Below, piece after piece: positions 29,015-38,027 of a stretch of DNA of 64,000 nt; the first letter of the stretch is position 1; every line of letters starts with the position of its first letter. Made by a program: the position numbers and the translations under genes. Below the pieces are notes generated by a model. That model was not told the origin of the DNA, made no database searches, and worked only from the letters and a program-made list of their open reading frames with translations. This stretch comes from Alphaproteobacteria bacterium (GTDB taxonomy: Bacteria; Pseudomonadota; Alphaproteobacteria; GCA-2731375), in contig JADHTB010000001.1 in NCBI GenBank assembly GCA_016776605.1, positions 452,717 to 516,716 on the forward strand, read 5' to 3'.

Positions 29015-31049
29015 AATCGGTGTTGATATTGGCGGCACGTTCACCGACGTGGTCTGCCGCCGGCCGGGTCAGCCAACCCGGATTCTGAAGCTGCCCACGA
29101 CGCGGGATGATCCGGGAGTGGCGGTGTTGGCTGCTGTCCGCCGCCTGGACGAGATGGGCGCCCTGCAGGGCGGGCAGGTCAGCCGTTTCGTCCATGGCAC
29201 CACGGTGGCCACGAACGCGGTTCTGGAACGCCAAGGCGCCAAGGTCGGGCTGTTGACCACCGAGGGCTTCCGCGATGTGCTGGAAATCGGCCGGCAATTT
29301 CGCCAGGCCCTCTATGAAGTTTGCCTCCACCCGGAGACGCCGGGCTTCCTGGCGCCGCGCGCCTTTCGTGGCGAGGTGGCGGAACGGATCGATGCCAAGG
29401 GCCAGATCGTCACGCCCCTGGATGAGACGGCCCTTTTGCAGGCCGCCGACGATCTGGTTGCCCGCGGGGTGCAGGCCATTGCCATCGTCTTCCTGTTTGC
29501 CTTTCTGAACCCGGTGCACGAACGCCGCGCCGCGGCCCTGCTGCGCCAGCGCCATCCCCACATCGCGCTATCTCTTTCATCCGAGGTGGACCCGGCTTTC
29601 CGCGAATACGAGCGTACGGCGGTGACCGCCTTTGATGCCTATATCAAACCCATCGTCGATGGCTATCTGGACCGTCTACAAGGTGGGCTGGCCCAGGCCG
29701 GCGTGGCGGCACCATTGCAGATCATGCAATCCCGGGGCGGTCTGGCCGGCGCGGCCGTGGCGCGGGAGCGGCCGGTGCGGCTGTTTTTGTCGGGCCCCGC
29801 CGCCGGCGTCATGGGGGCCTGCGCCATTGGGGCCCAGGATGGCGTGGCTGATTTGATCAGCATAGATATCGGCGGCACCACCTGCGATATCGCGCTAATT
29901 GAACAGGGCGCGCCGACCATTCGCACCGAAGGCGCCATAGATGGCTATCCGGTGCGGGTATCCATGATCGATATTAACCCCATCGGCGCCGGTGGCGGCT
30001 CCATCGCCTGGCTGGATGGCGCGGGCGGCCTGCGGGTCGGACCGCGCTCGGCTGGATCCGAGCCGGGGCCCGCCTGCTACGGCAAAGGCGGCCAAGCGGC
30101 GACGGTCACCGATGCCTCGTTGCTGCTGGGCTATCTGGATCCCGGTTATTTCGCCGCCGGCAGCGTCGCCCTGCAAAAGGATCTGGCCCGCGCCGTGATC
30201 ACCAATAGCGTTGCCAAGCCATTGGGATTGACCGAGGCGCAAGCCGCTCTGGGCATCCACCGGGTTTTAAACAGCCAGATGGCAGAGGGCATTCGCGCCA
30301 TCACCGTGCGCCGGGGTCACGATCCCCGTGGCTTTACCCTGGTCGCCCTGGGCGGCGCCGGGCCATTGCATGCCATTGCGCTAGCCGAAGAACTGGGCAT
30401 CCGCCGCATTCTGGTGCCGCCACACCCCGGCGTGCTATCGGCCCAAGGTCTGTTGGATGCCAGAGTGGAGCACGAAGTCACCATGGCGTTCGGCCATGCC
30501 CTGGCAGCATTGTCGCCGCCCGATCTGGCCCAGGCCTATCAGGGCATTGATGATCAGGCGCGTTCGCTCATAGCGCGCGAGGGCCTGGAACCCGAAGCCT
30601 GCACGGTGCGCCACTACGCCGATGTCTGTTTCGTTGGCCAATCGCATTATTTAGGCGTGCCGGTTGATCTGAACGGGCCGGACCCCATCGCCGGCATTTA
30701 TCAAACTTTCCTGGAAACCCATGACCGTATCAACGGCCATCGCTTTGAGGCGCCGGCCAGGATCGTCAATCTGCGCACGGTGCATCGCGCCCCGGAGGCG
30801 GAGGCGAGTGGCAGTTCGGCCCAGCCGACGGCTGGGGACGAAATTGAAAAAGCCCGCCGCGCGGTACATTTACCCGGCCAACATAGCGCCATGGAAGTCG
30901 CGGTCCTGGATCGGGCCGCCATGACGCCAGGGCAAAGGGTTATCGGCCCGGCCATCATTGAACAGGCGGATGCGACAACCTTGCTGACCAGCGGCTGGTC
31001 GGCCCTGGTGGCGCCTTCGCTGACCCTGATCCTGGAACAGGATGCTTAG
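29004..31049 (+). CDS. hyuA: Hydantoinase/oxoprolinase subunit A
   Basis: This 681-residue protein has both ATP-binding signatures of the acetate/sugar-kinase-like fold: GVDIGGTFTDV near the N-terminus and ISIDIGGTTCDIALI near residue 288. It also has SRGGLAGAAVARERPVRLFLSGPAAGVMG in between. HyuA works with HyuB in ATP-dependent opening of cyclic amides such as N-methylhydantoin or 5-oxoproline; related acetone carboxylases share the pattern. Its start overlaps the hydrolase gene and its stop abuts hyuB. Which substrate is used cannot be told. Confidence 0.92.
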   Translation: MSIEIGVDIGGTFTDVVCRRPGQPTRILKLPTTRDDPGVAVLAAVRRLDEMGALQGGQVSRFVHGTTVATNAVLERQGAKVGLLTTEGFRDVLEIGRQFRQALYEVCLHPETPGFLAPRAFRGEVAERIDAKGQIVTPLDETALLQAADDLVARGVQAIAIVFLFAFLNPVHERRAAALLRQRHPHIALSLSSEVDPAFREYERTAVTAFDAYIKPIVDGYLDRLQGGLAQAGVAAPLQIMQSRGGLAGAAVARERPVRLFLSGPAAGVMGACAIGAQDGVADLISIDIGGTTCDIALIEQGAPTIRTEGAIDGYPVRVSMIDINPIGAGGGSIAWLDGAGGLRVGPRSAGSEPGPACYGKGGQAATVTDASLLLGYLDPGYFAAGSVALQKDLARAVITNSVAKPLGLTEAQAALGIHRVLNSQMAEGIRAITVRRGHDPRGFTLVALGGAGPLHAIALAEELGIRRILVPPHPGVLSAQGLLDARVEHEVTMAFGHALAALSPPDLAQAYQGIDDQARSLIAREGLEPEACTVRHYADVCFVGQSHYLGVPVDLNGPDPIAGIYQTFLETHDRINGHRFEAPARIVNLRTVHRAPEAEASGSSAQPTAGDEIEKARRAVHLPGQHSAMEVAVLDRAAMTPGQRVIGPAIIEQADATTLLTSGWSALVAPSLTLILEQDA

Positions 31050-32693
31050 ATGAACACCGCATTGATTGATCCGATCACATTGGAAGTTCTGCGTAACAAG
31101 CTGGACGGCATCGCCAACGAAATGCAGTCGACCCTGCTGCGCAGCTCCTTTTCGCCTATCGTCAAGGAAGGCCTGGACGCCTCGGCCTGCCTGTTTTCCA
31201 TCGCTGGCGAAACGCTGGCGCAATCGATCTCCATCCCCATCCATCTGGCTACTCTGATCCCGGTGATCGAAACCTTTTTGACGCGGTTTCCCCTGGCCAG
31301 CCTGGAAGCGGGCGATCTGCTGGTCATGAATGATCCTTATCTGGGTGGCACCCATCTGCCCGATATCGCCGTCGCCATGCCGATCATGCACCGGGGCAAG
31401 CCCATCGCCCTGGCCGCTGCCATGACCCATCATCAGGACGTCGGCGGCATGGCGCCTGGTTCCGTCCCCACCAATGCCACCGAGATTTTTCAGGAAGGCA
31501 TTCGTATACCGCCCCTGAAATTACGCAGTGGCGGCGTGATGAACGAGACTTTTATTGCCATGATGCGGCAAAACGTGCGCATGCCCGATGCCTTCATGGG
31601 TGATCTGAACGCACAAATCGCCGCCTGCACCGTCGGGGCGCGGCGCCTGGACGAGGTGGCGGAAAAATACGGCGCGGAATTGTTGCAGGGCGTCTTTAGC
31701 GAATTGCTGGACAGATCGGAACAAATGACGCGGGCCTCCCTGCGCGCTATTCCCGATGGCCAATACAACTACACGGATTATCTCGACAATGATGGCATCA
31801 AACTGGATCGATCCGTTCCCATCAAGGTGACCGTCAGCGTGCGGGATGGCGAATTGACCTGCAGTTTCGAAGGCACGGCGGATCAGGTCCGCGGGCCCTT
31901 TAACTGTGTGCCGTCGGGTACCGCCGCCGCCGCATTGTTTGCCGTCCGCGCGATCACGGACCCGGAGATTCCCACCAATGGCGGTTGTTTCCGCCCCGTC
32001 CACCTGATCCTGCCCGAAGGCAGCCTGGTCAATCCGCGGGCGCCCGCGCCGGTCAACTCGCGTACCGCCACGATCAAGCGGATCACCGGCTGTATCCTCG
32101 GCGCCTTGAAGGATGTCCTGCCCGACCGGATCCCCGCGGACTCAGGCGGCGAATTACTGATCCTGTCGTTCGGCGGCCAGCGGGAAGATGGTTCAACGTT
32201 CGTGGTGGGCGACTTGGTTGCCTCGGGCAGCGGCGCCTCCTCCCTGGGCGACGGCGTCGATATGATCGAAACCGATGCGACCAATTGCATGAACCTTCCC
32301 GTTGAGGCGCTGGAACTGGACGCCCCCATTCGGGTACACCATTTTGGCTTAGCCCAAGGTTCGGGCGGCGCCGGGCAATTTCGCGGCGGCCTGGGCTGCC
32401 GCCGGGAATACGAAATCATGGCGGGCGAGGTCACCGTCACCTATCGCGGCGAACGGCATAACCATCCCGCCCAGGGCAGCCAGGGCGGGGAAGCCGGCGC
32501 CCTGGCCTCTGCCCGAATTATGCGCGCAGCCGGGGGTGAGGAAATAATCCTTTCTAAACAAGTCACTACTCTTTACCCCGGCGACCGGCTGTGCATTGAA
32601 ACGGCTGGTGGCGGCGGCTATGGCCCGGCGGTACAACGCAGCACGGAAGCCCGATTGGAGGATCTGGCCAGCGGTAAGGTTTTCGGTGGATAA
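31050..32693 (+). CDS. hyuB: Hydantoinase/oxoprolinase subunit B
   Basis: This 547-residue partner of HyuA starts directly after its stop codon with no gap. The N-terminal family signature DPITLEVLRNKLDGIANEMQ, the central LLVMNDPYLGGTHLPDIAV and the C-terminal GGGGYGPA are present. It is slightly shorter than 5-oxoprolinase B domains. No transporter or racemase gene adjoins, so the substrate of the complex remains open. Confidence 0.92.
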   Translation: MNTALIDPITLEVLRNKLDGIANEMQSTLLRSSFSPIVKEGLDASACLFSIAGETLAQSISIPIHLATLIPVIETFLTRFPLASLEAGDLLVMNDPYLGGTHLPDIAVAMPIMHRGKPIALAAAMTHHQDVGGMAPGSVPTNATEIFQEGIRIPPLKLRSGGVMNETFIAMMRQNVRMPDAFMGDLNAQIAACTVGARRLDEVAEKYGAELLQGVFSELLDRSEQMTRASLRAIPDGQYNYTDYLDNDGIKLDRSVPIKVTVSVRDGELTCSFEGTADQVRGPFNCVPSGTAAAALFAVRAITDPEIPTNGGCFRPVHLILPEGSLVNPRAPAPVNSRTATIKRITGCILGALKDVLPDRIPADSGGELLILSFGGQREDGSTFVVGDLVASGSGASSLGDGVDMIETDATNCMNLPVEALELDAPIRVHHFGLAQGSGGAGQFRGGLGCRREYEIMAGEVTVTYRGERHNHPAQGSQGGEAGALASARIMRAAGGEEIILSKQVTTLYPGDRLCIETAGGGGYGPAVQRSTEARLEDLASGKVFGG

Positions 32694-32844
32694 GTTATCA
32701 AGCCGTCTTTGCGCTCAAACGCTTAGCCAATGGTAACAAGCAATTAATTTACACAATTGATCCGTTAACAAATTTTTTACAATGAAATGGTTACATTCAT
32801 GCTGAAGACCACTGATAGCACTTATTTACAGTAGGAATTTCGGC

Positions 32845-33072
32845 ATGTTTTTTCGTCGACCTGAACCACGCAATCCCTTAGCCGAGGGCGACATATTCCA
32901 ACGCCGAGTGGCATACGACCTTGTGGAGACAGCACGCGTCAAGGCCGTGACCATGGGCCCACTGGGTATTCAACACGTCACCTTTCGTGTTTCCACACCG
33001 GGCGTTGATGACCGGGGCGACCAGCGCATTCTAGCGGCTGCTGTCTTTTCGGAAATGTATCAACCGTCCTGA
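32845..33072 (+). CDS. Small conserved-looking protein of unknown function
   Basis: This 75-residue protein, MFFRRPEPRNPLAEGDIF onward, has TAGGAA 8 bases before the ATG and is preceded by an AT-rich promoter-like stretch (32690-32810). The pattern VAYDLVETARVKAV then GIQHVTFRV looks like a compact alpha/beta protein. No signal peptide or membrane segment is seen. I do not recognise a named family; coding potential is supported by the ribosome-binding site and the amino-acid composition. Confidence 0.6.
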   Translation: MFFRRPEPRNPLAEGDIFQRRVAYDLVETARVKAVTMGPLGIQHVTFRVSTPGVDDRGDQRILAAAVFSEMYQPS

Positions 33073-33132
33073 AATCGTGGCACGGCGCGCGTCTGCAAGC
33101 TAACCTCCCCAGCCGGCCGCATGAGCTGGAAC

Positions 33133-33234
33133 TAGAGCGCATTCGAAGAAAATGCGCCCAGACTCCTAAAATTATCGCTATTAAATCAATCGCTTACGTC
33201 GCGGGAGCGACTCCAATTAATTGAAATTTGCTCT
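33133..33234 (-). repeat. Dispersed palindromic repeat, copy A (two modules)
   Basis: This copy starts TAGAGCGCATTCGAAGAAAA and ends with TTGCTCT. It contains module 1 (GCGCATT-CGAAG-AAATGCGC type hairpin) and module 2 (AGTCGC...GCGACT inside AGAGC.../...GCTCT arms). It aligns over its length with copies B, C and D. It lies about 115 bp before the transketolase-like gene, with module 1 facing the small gene on the left. Confidence 0.8.
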
Positions 33235-33348
33235 TGTGATACCGCGGATGGCGCTGCCATACCCTGGCACTTTTGCGTCTTGCGGAAAGCCTTTGCGGCC
33301 TGGACAGGCTATAATGCCGACTGGAATCGAGATAAGGGCTAGGTCATC

Positions 33349-35721
33349 ATGAGTAAGCCGGCGGACAGAAACAAGGCCGATGCGACCGCAAACCGGGCGC
33401 GGGAATTGGAACTACTTGGCGCCCTTGAACGAAAGGTCCTGTGGCTTTCCAGTTGGATGATCCACAACGCCAACCATCTGCGCACCAACCGCGACGGCCT
33501 GAAAGTGGGCGGACACCAGGCATCATCCGCCTCGCTGACCACGTTGATGACGGCACTGTATTTCAACATTCTGCGGCCGGCGGACCGGGTCGCGGTGAAG
33601 CCGCACGCCAGCCCGGTGTTCCACGCCATCCAATATCTGTTGGGCCGGCAAAGCCGCGAGATGTTGTTCGATTTCCGCGCCCTGGGCGGGGCGCAATCCT
33701 ATCCCTCACGTACCAAGGATGTTGACGAAGTGGATTTTTCCACCGGCTCGGTCGGTCTGGGCGTCGCCATGACCGCCTTTGCCGCGCTGGTGCAGGACTA
33801 TGTCGCCATGAAGCAATGGGACGGCGACGCCGTACCCACCGGCCGCATGGTGGCGCTGATGGGTGATGCGGAACTGGACGAGGGCAATGTCTTCGAGGCC
33901 ATGCTGGAAGGCTGGAAGCACGACGTGCGTAACACCTGGTGGATCGTTGACTATAACCGCCAAAGTCTGGATTCGGTGATCACCGACCGCCTGTTTGGCC
34001 GGCTCGACGATATTTTCCGCACCACCGGCTGGCGCGTGGTCACCCTGAAATATGGCAACATGCTGCAATCGGCCTTTGCGACCAGCGACGGCGAGGCCTT
34101 GCGCCGGTGGATCGACGATTGTCCGAACTCACTCTATTCCGCCCTGACCTACAAGGGCGGGCCCGGCTGGCGCGAACATCTGCGCAAGGATCTTGGTGAC
34201 GTACCCGGCCTGCGCCCGATTGTCGAGGATTATGAAGACCGGGAGCTGCATGATTTGATGACCAATCTGGGCGGCCACGACATGGCCGCGGTACTGGATT
34301 GCTTTCAGAGTATCGAAGGTGACGAGCCGACCTGTTTTATCGCCTACACGGTCAAGGGCAAGGAGTTGCCCCTGGCCGGTCACAAGGACAACCACGCCGG
34401 TTTGATGAGCCCGGAACAAATGGCGGAATTTCAGACCAGGATGGGCGTGCCCCAGGGCGACGAATGGGAACCCATGGCCGGTCTGGACGTAGACGTCGAG
34501 GAATTGCAGCAATTTCTGGAGCGGGTGCCATTTGCCCAGGGACCCAGCCGGCGCCACCACGCCGCCACCATCGCCGTTCCGGCCCAACTGTCGAAACCGG
34601 CCACGGATAAAGCCATCTCCACCCAGGAAGCGTTCGGCCGTATCCTGTTCGATATCGCGGCCAGAGATGACGAATTTGCCAGGCGCATCGTGACCACCTC
34701 GCCCGATGTCACCGTCTCCACCAATCTGGGCGGCTGGGTCAACCGCCGGGGCATCTTTGATCGCCATCCGAGGGAGGATATTTTTCGCACGGAGAAGGTC
34801 GTCTCGGCCCAACGCTGGACCATGCATCCCGACGGCCAGCATATCGAACTGGGCATCGCCGAAAATAATCTGTTTCTGACGCTGGCCGCCCTGGGCCTGT
34901 CGCACTCGCTGTTTGGCAAGCGCCTTTTGCCTATTGGCACGCTGTACGATCCGTTTGTCAGCCGCGGCCTGGATGCCCTGAACTATGCCTGCTATCAGGA
35001 TGCCCGTTTCATGTTGATCGGCACACCGTCCGGCATCACCCTGGCGCCAGAGGGCGGGGCACATCAATCCATTAGCACACCGTTGATCGGCCTGGCCCAG
35101 GATGGTCTGAGCGCATTCGAGCCGGCCTTCATTGATGAATTGGCCGAAATCATGCGCTGGGGTTTTGACCATATGCAGGCAGAGGACGGCGGCTCGGTCT
35201 ATCTACGCCTGACCACCCGCGCCTTGGCACAGCCCGAACGCGCCATGACGCCGGGCCTGCGCGAAGAGATCATGGCCGGGGCCTATTGGCTGCGCCCACC
35301 CCAGCCCGGCGCGGAACTTGCCATCATCTGTTGCGGCGCCGTTACGGCGGAGGCCATGGCGGCCCATGACGAAATTCTGGAAGACGTACCAGGCGCCGGG
35401 TTGCTGATTGTGACCTCCCCCGATCTGGCCTACCGGGATTGGAACCACGCCTGGCGGCACCGCGCCGCGGGGCGTTACGAGGCACGCAGCCATATTGGCC
35501 GGCTGCTGGACCCCCTGGCCCCGGACGCCGCCCTGGTGACGGTGATCGACGGCCATCCCGCAACCCTGTCCTGGCTGGGTTCTGCGTCACGGCGGCGGGT
35601 CTTCAGCCTTGGCGTGGAAAAATTTGGCCAGTCGGGGGACATCCAGGACCTGTACCGCGTGTACGGTATCGATCGCAACGCCATCCTGGACGCCTGCGCC
35701 GCCGCCTGCCTTAGCCGATGA
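33349..35721 (+). CDS. Transketolase/pyruvate dehydrogenase E1-like enzyme
   Basis: This 790-residue thiamine-diphosphate enzyme resembles homodimeric AceE and transketolase. The segment NANHLRTNRDGLKVGGHQAS corresponds to the E1 N-terminus, GDAELDEGN (172-180) to Asn203 forms the ThDP/Mg site, and the second half (about 420-620) is the transketolase central domain with LGIAENNLFLTLAALGLSHS. Length is below AceE (about 890) and above transketolase (about 660). It is followed by a thioesterase gene overlapping its stop. A 2-oxo acid or sugar substrate is possible; function is not settled. Confidence 0.8.
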   Translation: MSKPADRNKADATANRARELELLGALERKVLWLSSWMIHNANHLRTNRDGLKVGGHQASSASLTTLMTALYFNILRPADRVAVKPHASPVFHAIQYLLGRQSREMLFDFRALGGAQSYPSRTKDVDEVDFSTGSVGLGVAMTAFAALVQDYVAMKQWDGDAVPTGRMVALMGDAELDEGNVFEAMLEGWKHDVRNTWWIVDYNRQSLDSVITDRLFGRLDDIFRTTGWRVVTLKYGNMLQSAFATSDGEALRRWIDDCPNSLYSALTYKGGPGWREHLRKDLGDVPGLRPIVEDYEDRELHDLMTNLGGHDMAAVLDCFQSIEGDEPTCFIAYTVKGKELPLAGHKDNHAGLMSPEQMAEFQTRMGVPQGDEWEPMAGLDVDVEELQQFLERVPFAQGPSRRHHAATIAVPAQLSKPATDKAISTQEAFGRILFDIAARDDEFARRIVTTSPDVTVSTNLGGWVNRRGIFDRHPREDIFRTEKVVSAQRWTMHPDGQHIELGIAENNLFLTLAALGLSHSLFGKRLLPIGTLYDPFVSRGLDALNYACYQDARFMLIGTPSGITLAPEGGAHQSISTPLIGLAQDGLSAFEPAFIDELAEIMRWGFDHMQAEDGGSVYLRLTTRALAQPERAMTPGLREEIMAGAYWLRPPQPGAELAIICCGAVTAEAMAAHDEILEDVPGAGLLIVTSPDLAYRDWNHAWRHRAAGRYEARSHIGRLLDPLAPDAALVTVIDGHPATLSWLGSASRRRVFSLGVEKFGQSGDIQDLYRVYGIDRNAILDACAAACLSR

Positions 35722-36179
35722 ACCGATCCGTAAGTGGTGTAGCCGCAATGGCGAAAATGACGGTGGATCAGCTTGAGGCATTTTTGGCTGACGTCTTTCC
35801 TCAGATGGACGAGCTGAACCTGCGGGTGGAGGAGGTTCGCCCGCGTTATCTGCGCGCCCGCATCATCACCTCGGAAAAGAACCTGCGGCCGGGCGGCACC
35901 ATCGCCGGGCCGACCATGATGGCGCTGGCGGATTGCGTGGTCTGGCTTGCCATCATCGCCACCCTGGGCCATGGCGAACAGGCGGTTACCACCAATCTAA
36001 ACATCAATTTCATGAAACGCCCCGGACCCGCCGACCTGATCGCCGAGGCCCGCCTGTTAAAGCTGGGCCGCCGCCTGGCGGTGGGTGATGTGATGATCTA
36101 TTCCGACGACGGCAGCGATGGAGCCGACCACCCAGTCGCGCACGCCACCCTGACCTACGCGATTCCGAGTCCCGACTAA
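35718..36179 (+). CDS. PaaI-type hotdog-fold thioesterase
   Basis: This 153-residue protein has the hotdog core: LRPGGTIAGPTMMALADCVVWLAI, followed by TTNLNINFMKRPGPADLIAEARLLKLGRR. These match PaaI-like acyl-CoA thioesterases. The first ATG overlaps the stop of the transketolase-like gene (ATGA), suggesting coupling; ATG at 35748 (MAKMTV) is an alternative closer to family length. It is convergent with the acyl-CoA synthetase on the right and may hydrolyse the CoA ester made in the same pathway. Confidence 0.88.
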   Translation: MNRSVSGVAAMAKMTVDQLEAFLADVFPQMDELNLRVEEVRPRYLRARIITSEKNLRPGGTIAGPTMMALADCVVWLAIIATLGHGEQAVTTNLNINFMKRPGPADLIAEARLLKLGRRLAVGDVMIYSDDGSDGADHPVAHATLTYAIPSPD

Positions 36180-36190
36180 TTCGAACGGAA

Positions 36191-37729
36191 TCAATCACTG
36201 GATAGACGGGCCTCCAATTCATGACGCTGCACCTTGCCGGTGGTTGAACGCGGCAGCTCATCCTCGGCCAAAAAGATGATTTCCTTGGGCCGTTTATAAG
36301 AGGACAAGTTTTCGCGGCAGCGGTCCATCAGATCAGCCGCGGTCAGGCTTGGATCGGCCATGACGACGAAGGCCACGGGCACCTCGCCCCATTGCCGGTC
36401 GCCACGGCGCACCACCACCGCCTCATGCACCCGGCTGTCAGCCAATATCACCTGCTCGATTTCCGCCGGATAGATGTTCTCACCACCCGATTTGATCATG
36501 TATTTCACCCGGTCCACGTAATCCAGGCTGCCATCGGGGTTGCGGCGCAGCACATCGCCCATATGGAACCAGCCATTGCGGAAATCCTGCTGATTGGTCT
36601 CGTCGGCATGCCAGTAGCCGCTGAACAAGGTCGGGCCGCGCAGGATCACCTCGCCCGGCGTTCCCACGGGCACCTCGTTGTCGTCGGGATCGACCAGGCG
36701 CAATTCGCAAAATGCCGATTGCCGTTTGGACAGATTTGTGGGCGCGACGCCGATCGGGATCAGGCCGGAGGTGGCGGGCGGCAAGCCGGTCTCGGTCGCG
36801 CCAAAGGTATTGTTATAGGGGGCATTCAGGGCCCGGGAGGCCGCGGCGATATCCTCGCGGGGCACCAGATCGGCCATGGCGCCACATATACCGACCCCCT
36901 TCACCTTTACCCCGCGGGCTTGCAGGATAGCGGCAAAGGGTCCGACCATGCCGGGCATCAGGATGAAAAATCGCATCACCTCGCGCTCCAGAACATCGAT
37001 CAGCCGATCCGGTTCATAGCCATCAACCACATGCACCGTGCCGCCGCGCAACAGCGTGCCCAGGGCCTGATCGGTCGAAGCCATATGATAGAACGGCGCC
37101 CAGGCGCAAAAATTGTCGCCAATGGGAATTTCCAACTCGGAAGCGGCACACATCGCCCGCGCCACCATGGCCCGATGGCTGATCAAGGCGCCCTTGGGCA
37201 ATCCCGTCGTGCCGGAGGTATAGAGGATGACCAGACCATCTTCGGGATCAATATCCAGATCCGGATAGTCGCCCGGCGCGGCAGCCAGGATGTTCGCGTA
37301 ATCGGGACCCAGGACAATTCTGCGGTGCGGGGCAAGCTCAAGACGGTCGAGGGCCGCAACCAGCTCCCCCTGCACGATCACCACCTCGGGCTCCACCAAA
37401 CTGATGCAATGCTGCAACTCCCGGTCTCCAAGGCGCCAGTTCAACGCCGCCAGGATCAACCCGGCCTTGGCCGCCGCCAATTCGATCTCGACATATTCCA
37501 GACAGTTGCGGGCCAACAGTCCGACCCGGTCGCCCCGCCGTAGCCCCAGGTCCAGAAAGCTATTCGCCAGCCGGTTGGAGCGGTCCTCCAATTCGGTGTA
37601 ATTCAGCACCCGGTCACCATCAACCACGGCGCGGTGATCGGGATTGACCGGTACCCGGGCATGGAACAAGGCGCCGATGGACGCGCGGCGGGATGAAGAC
37701 ACGGCCTGCGGCGGAACATAAAGAGACAC
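36191..37729 (-). CDS. Acyl-CoA synthetase (AMP-forming)
   Basis: This 512-residue ANL enzyme has the phosphate loop LYTSGTTGLPKGALISHR, the FGATETGLPP motif, WFHMGDVLRRNPDGS and a C-terminal PRSTTGKVQRHEL with the catalytic Lys. It resembles FadD/cyclohexanecarboxylate-CoA ligase-like members. The start is taken as GTG at 37729: AGGAG lies 7 bases upstream, whereas the ATG at 37750 is inside the palindromic repeat copy B. The repeat therefore forms the 5' leader. Confidence 0.9.
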   Translation of the reverse strand: MSLYVPPQAVSSSRRASIGALFHARVPVNPDHRAVVDGDRVLNYTELEDRSNRLANSFLDLGLRRGDRVGLLARNCLEYVEIELAAAKAGLILAALNWRLGDRELQHCISLVEPEVVIVQGELVAALDRLELAPHRRIVLGPDYANILAAAPGDYPDLDIDPEDGLVILYTSGTTGLPKGALISHRAMVARAMCAASELEIPIGDNFCAWAPFYHMASTDQALGTLLRGGTVHVVDGYEPDRLIDVLEREVMRFFILMPGMVGPFAAILQARGVKVKGVGICGAMADLVPREDIAAASRALNAPYNNTFGATETGLPPATSGLIPIGVAPTNLSKRQSAFCELRLVDPDDNEVPVGTPGEVILRGPTLFSGYWHADETNQQDFRNGWFHMGDVLRRNPDGSLDYVDRVKYMIKSGGENIYPAEIEQVILADSRVHEAVVVRRGDRQWGEVPVAFVVMADPSLTAADLMDRCRENLSSYKRPKEIIFLAEDELPRSTTGKVQRHELEARLSSD

Positions 37730-37740
37730 TGACGAACTCC

Positions 37741-37844
37741 TAGAGCGCATTCGAAGAAAATGCGCTCAGATTCTAAAAAATAGAGCACTTTTTCCAATCA
37801 CTTAGAATCGCTTCGCGATTCTCATTCATTCGGAATTGCTCTAG
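37741..37844 (-). repeat. Dispersed palindromic repeat, copy B (two modules)
   Basis: This full copy of about 104 bp has module 1 (TAGAGCGCATTCGAAGAAAA then TGCGCTC) at the left and module 2 (AGAATCGCTTCGCGATTCT core, ends AGAGC and GCTCTAG) at the right. Read on the minus strand it forms two hairpins, and its last bases CTCTAGGAG merge into the ribosome-binding site of the acyl-CoA synthetase. Confidence 0.85.
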
Positions 37845-37983
37845 CCAACACATTACGATCGCGACGCTCCGGGCGAACCTGGAACAACGGAAAACCTAAT
37901 CAGTTTCCCGCGCGCCCGCAATGATCGCGCGATGAAGAAGGCAAAACCAACGCCTCCGCCAACGAGAGGCATGGCCCGCAGGT

Positions 37984-38016
37984 TAGAGCAGTTTCGGGGT
38001 ATTCTGAACTGCTCTA
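37984..38016. repeat. Short palindromic repeat, copy G
   Basis: TAGAGCAGTTTCGGGG and GTATTCTGAACTGCTCTA form an imperfect palindrome of about 33 bp with the same AGAGC/GCTCT ends as the larger repeats. It lies 11 bases from the stop of the hybrid kinase gene and could serve as its terminator. Confidence 0.65.
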
Positions 38017-38027
38017 GGAGAATAATT

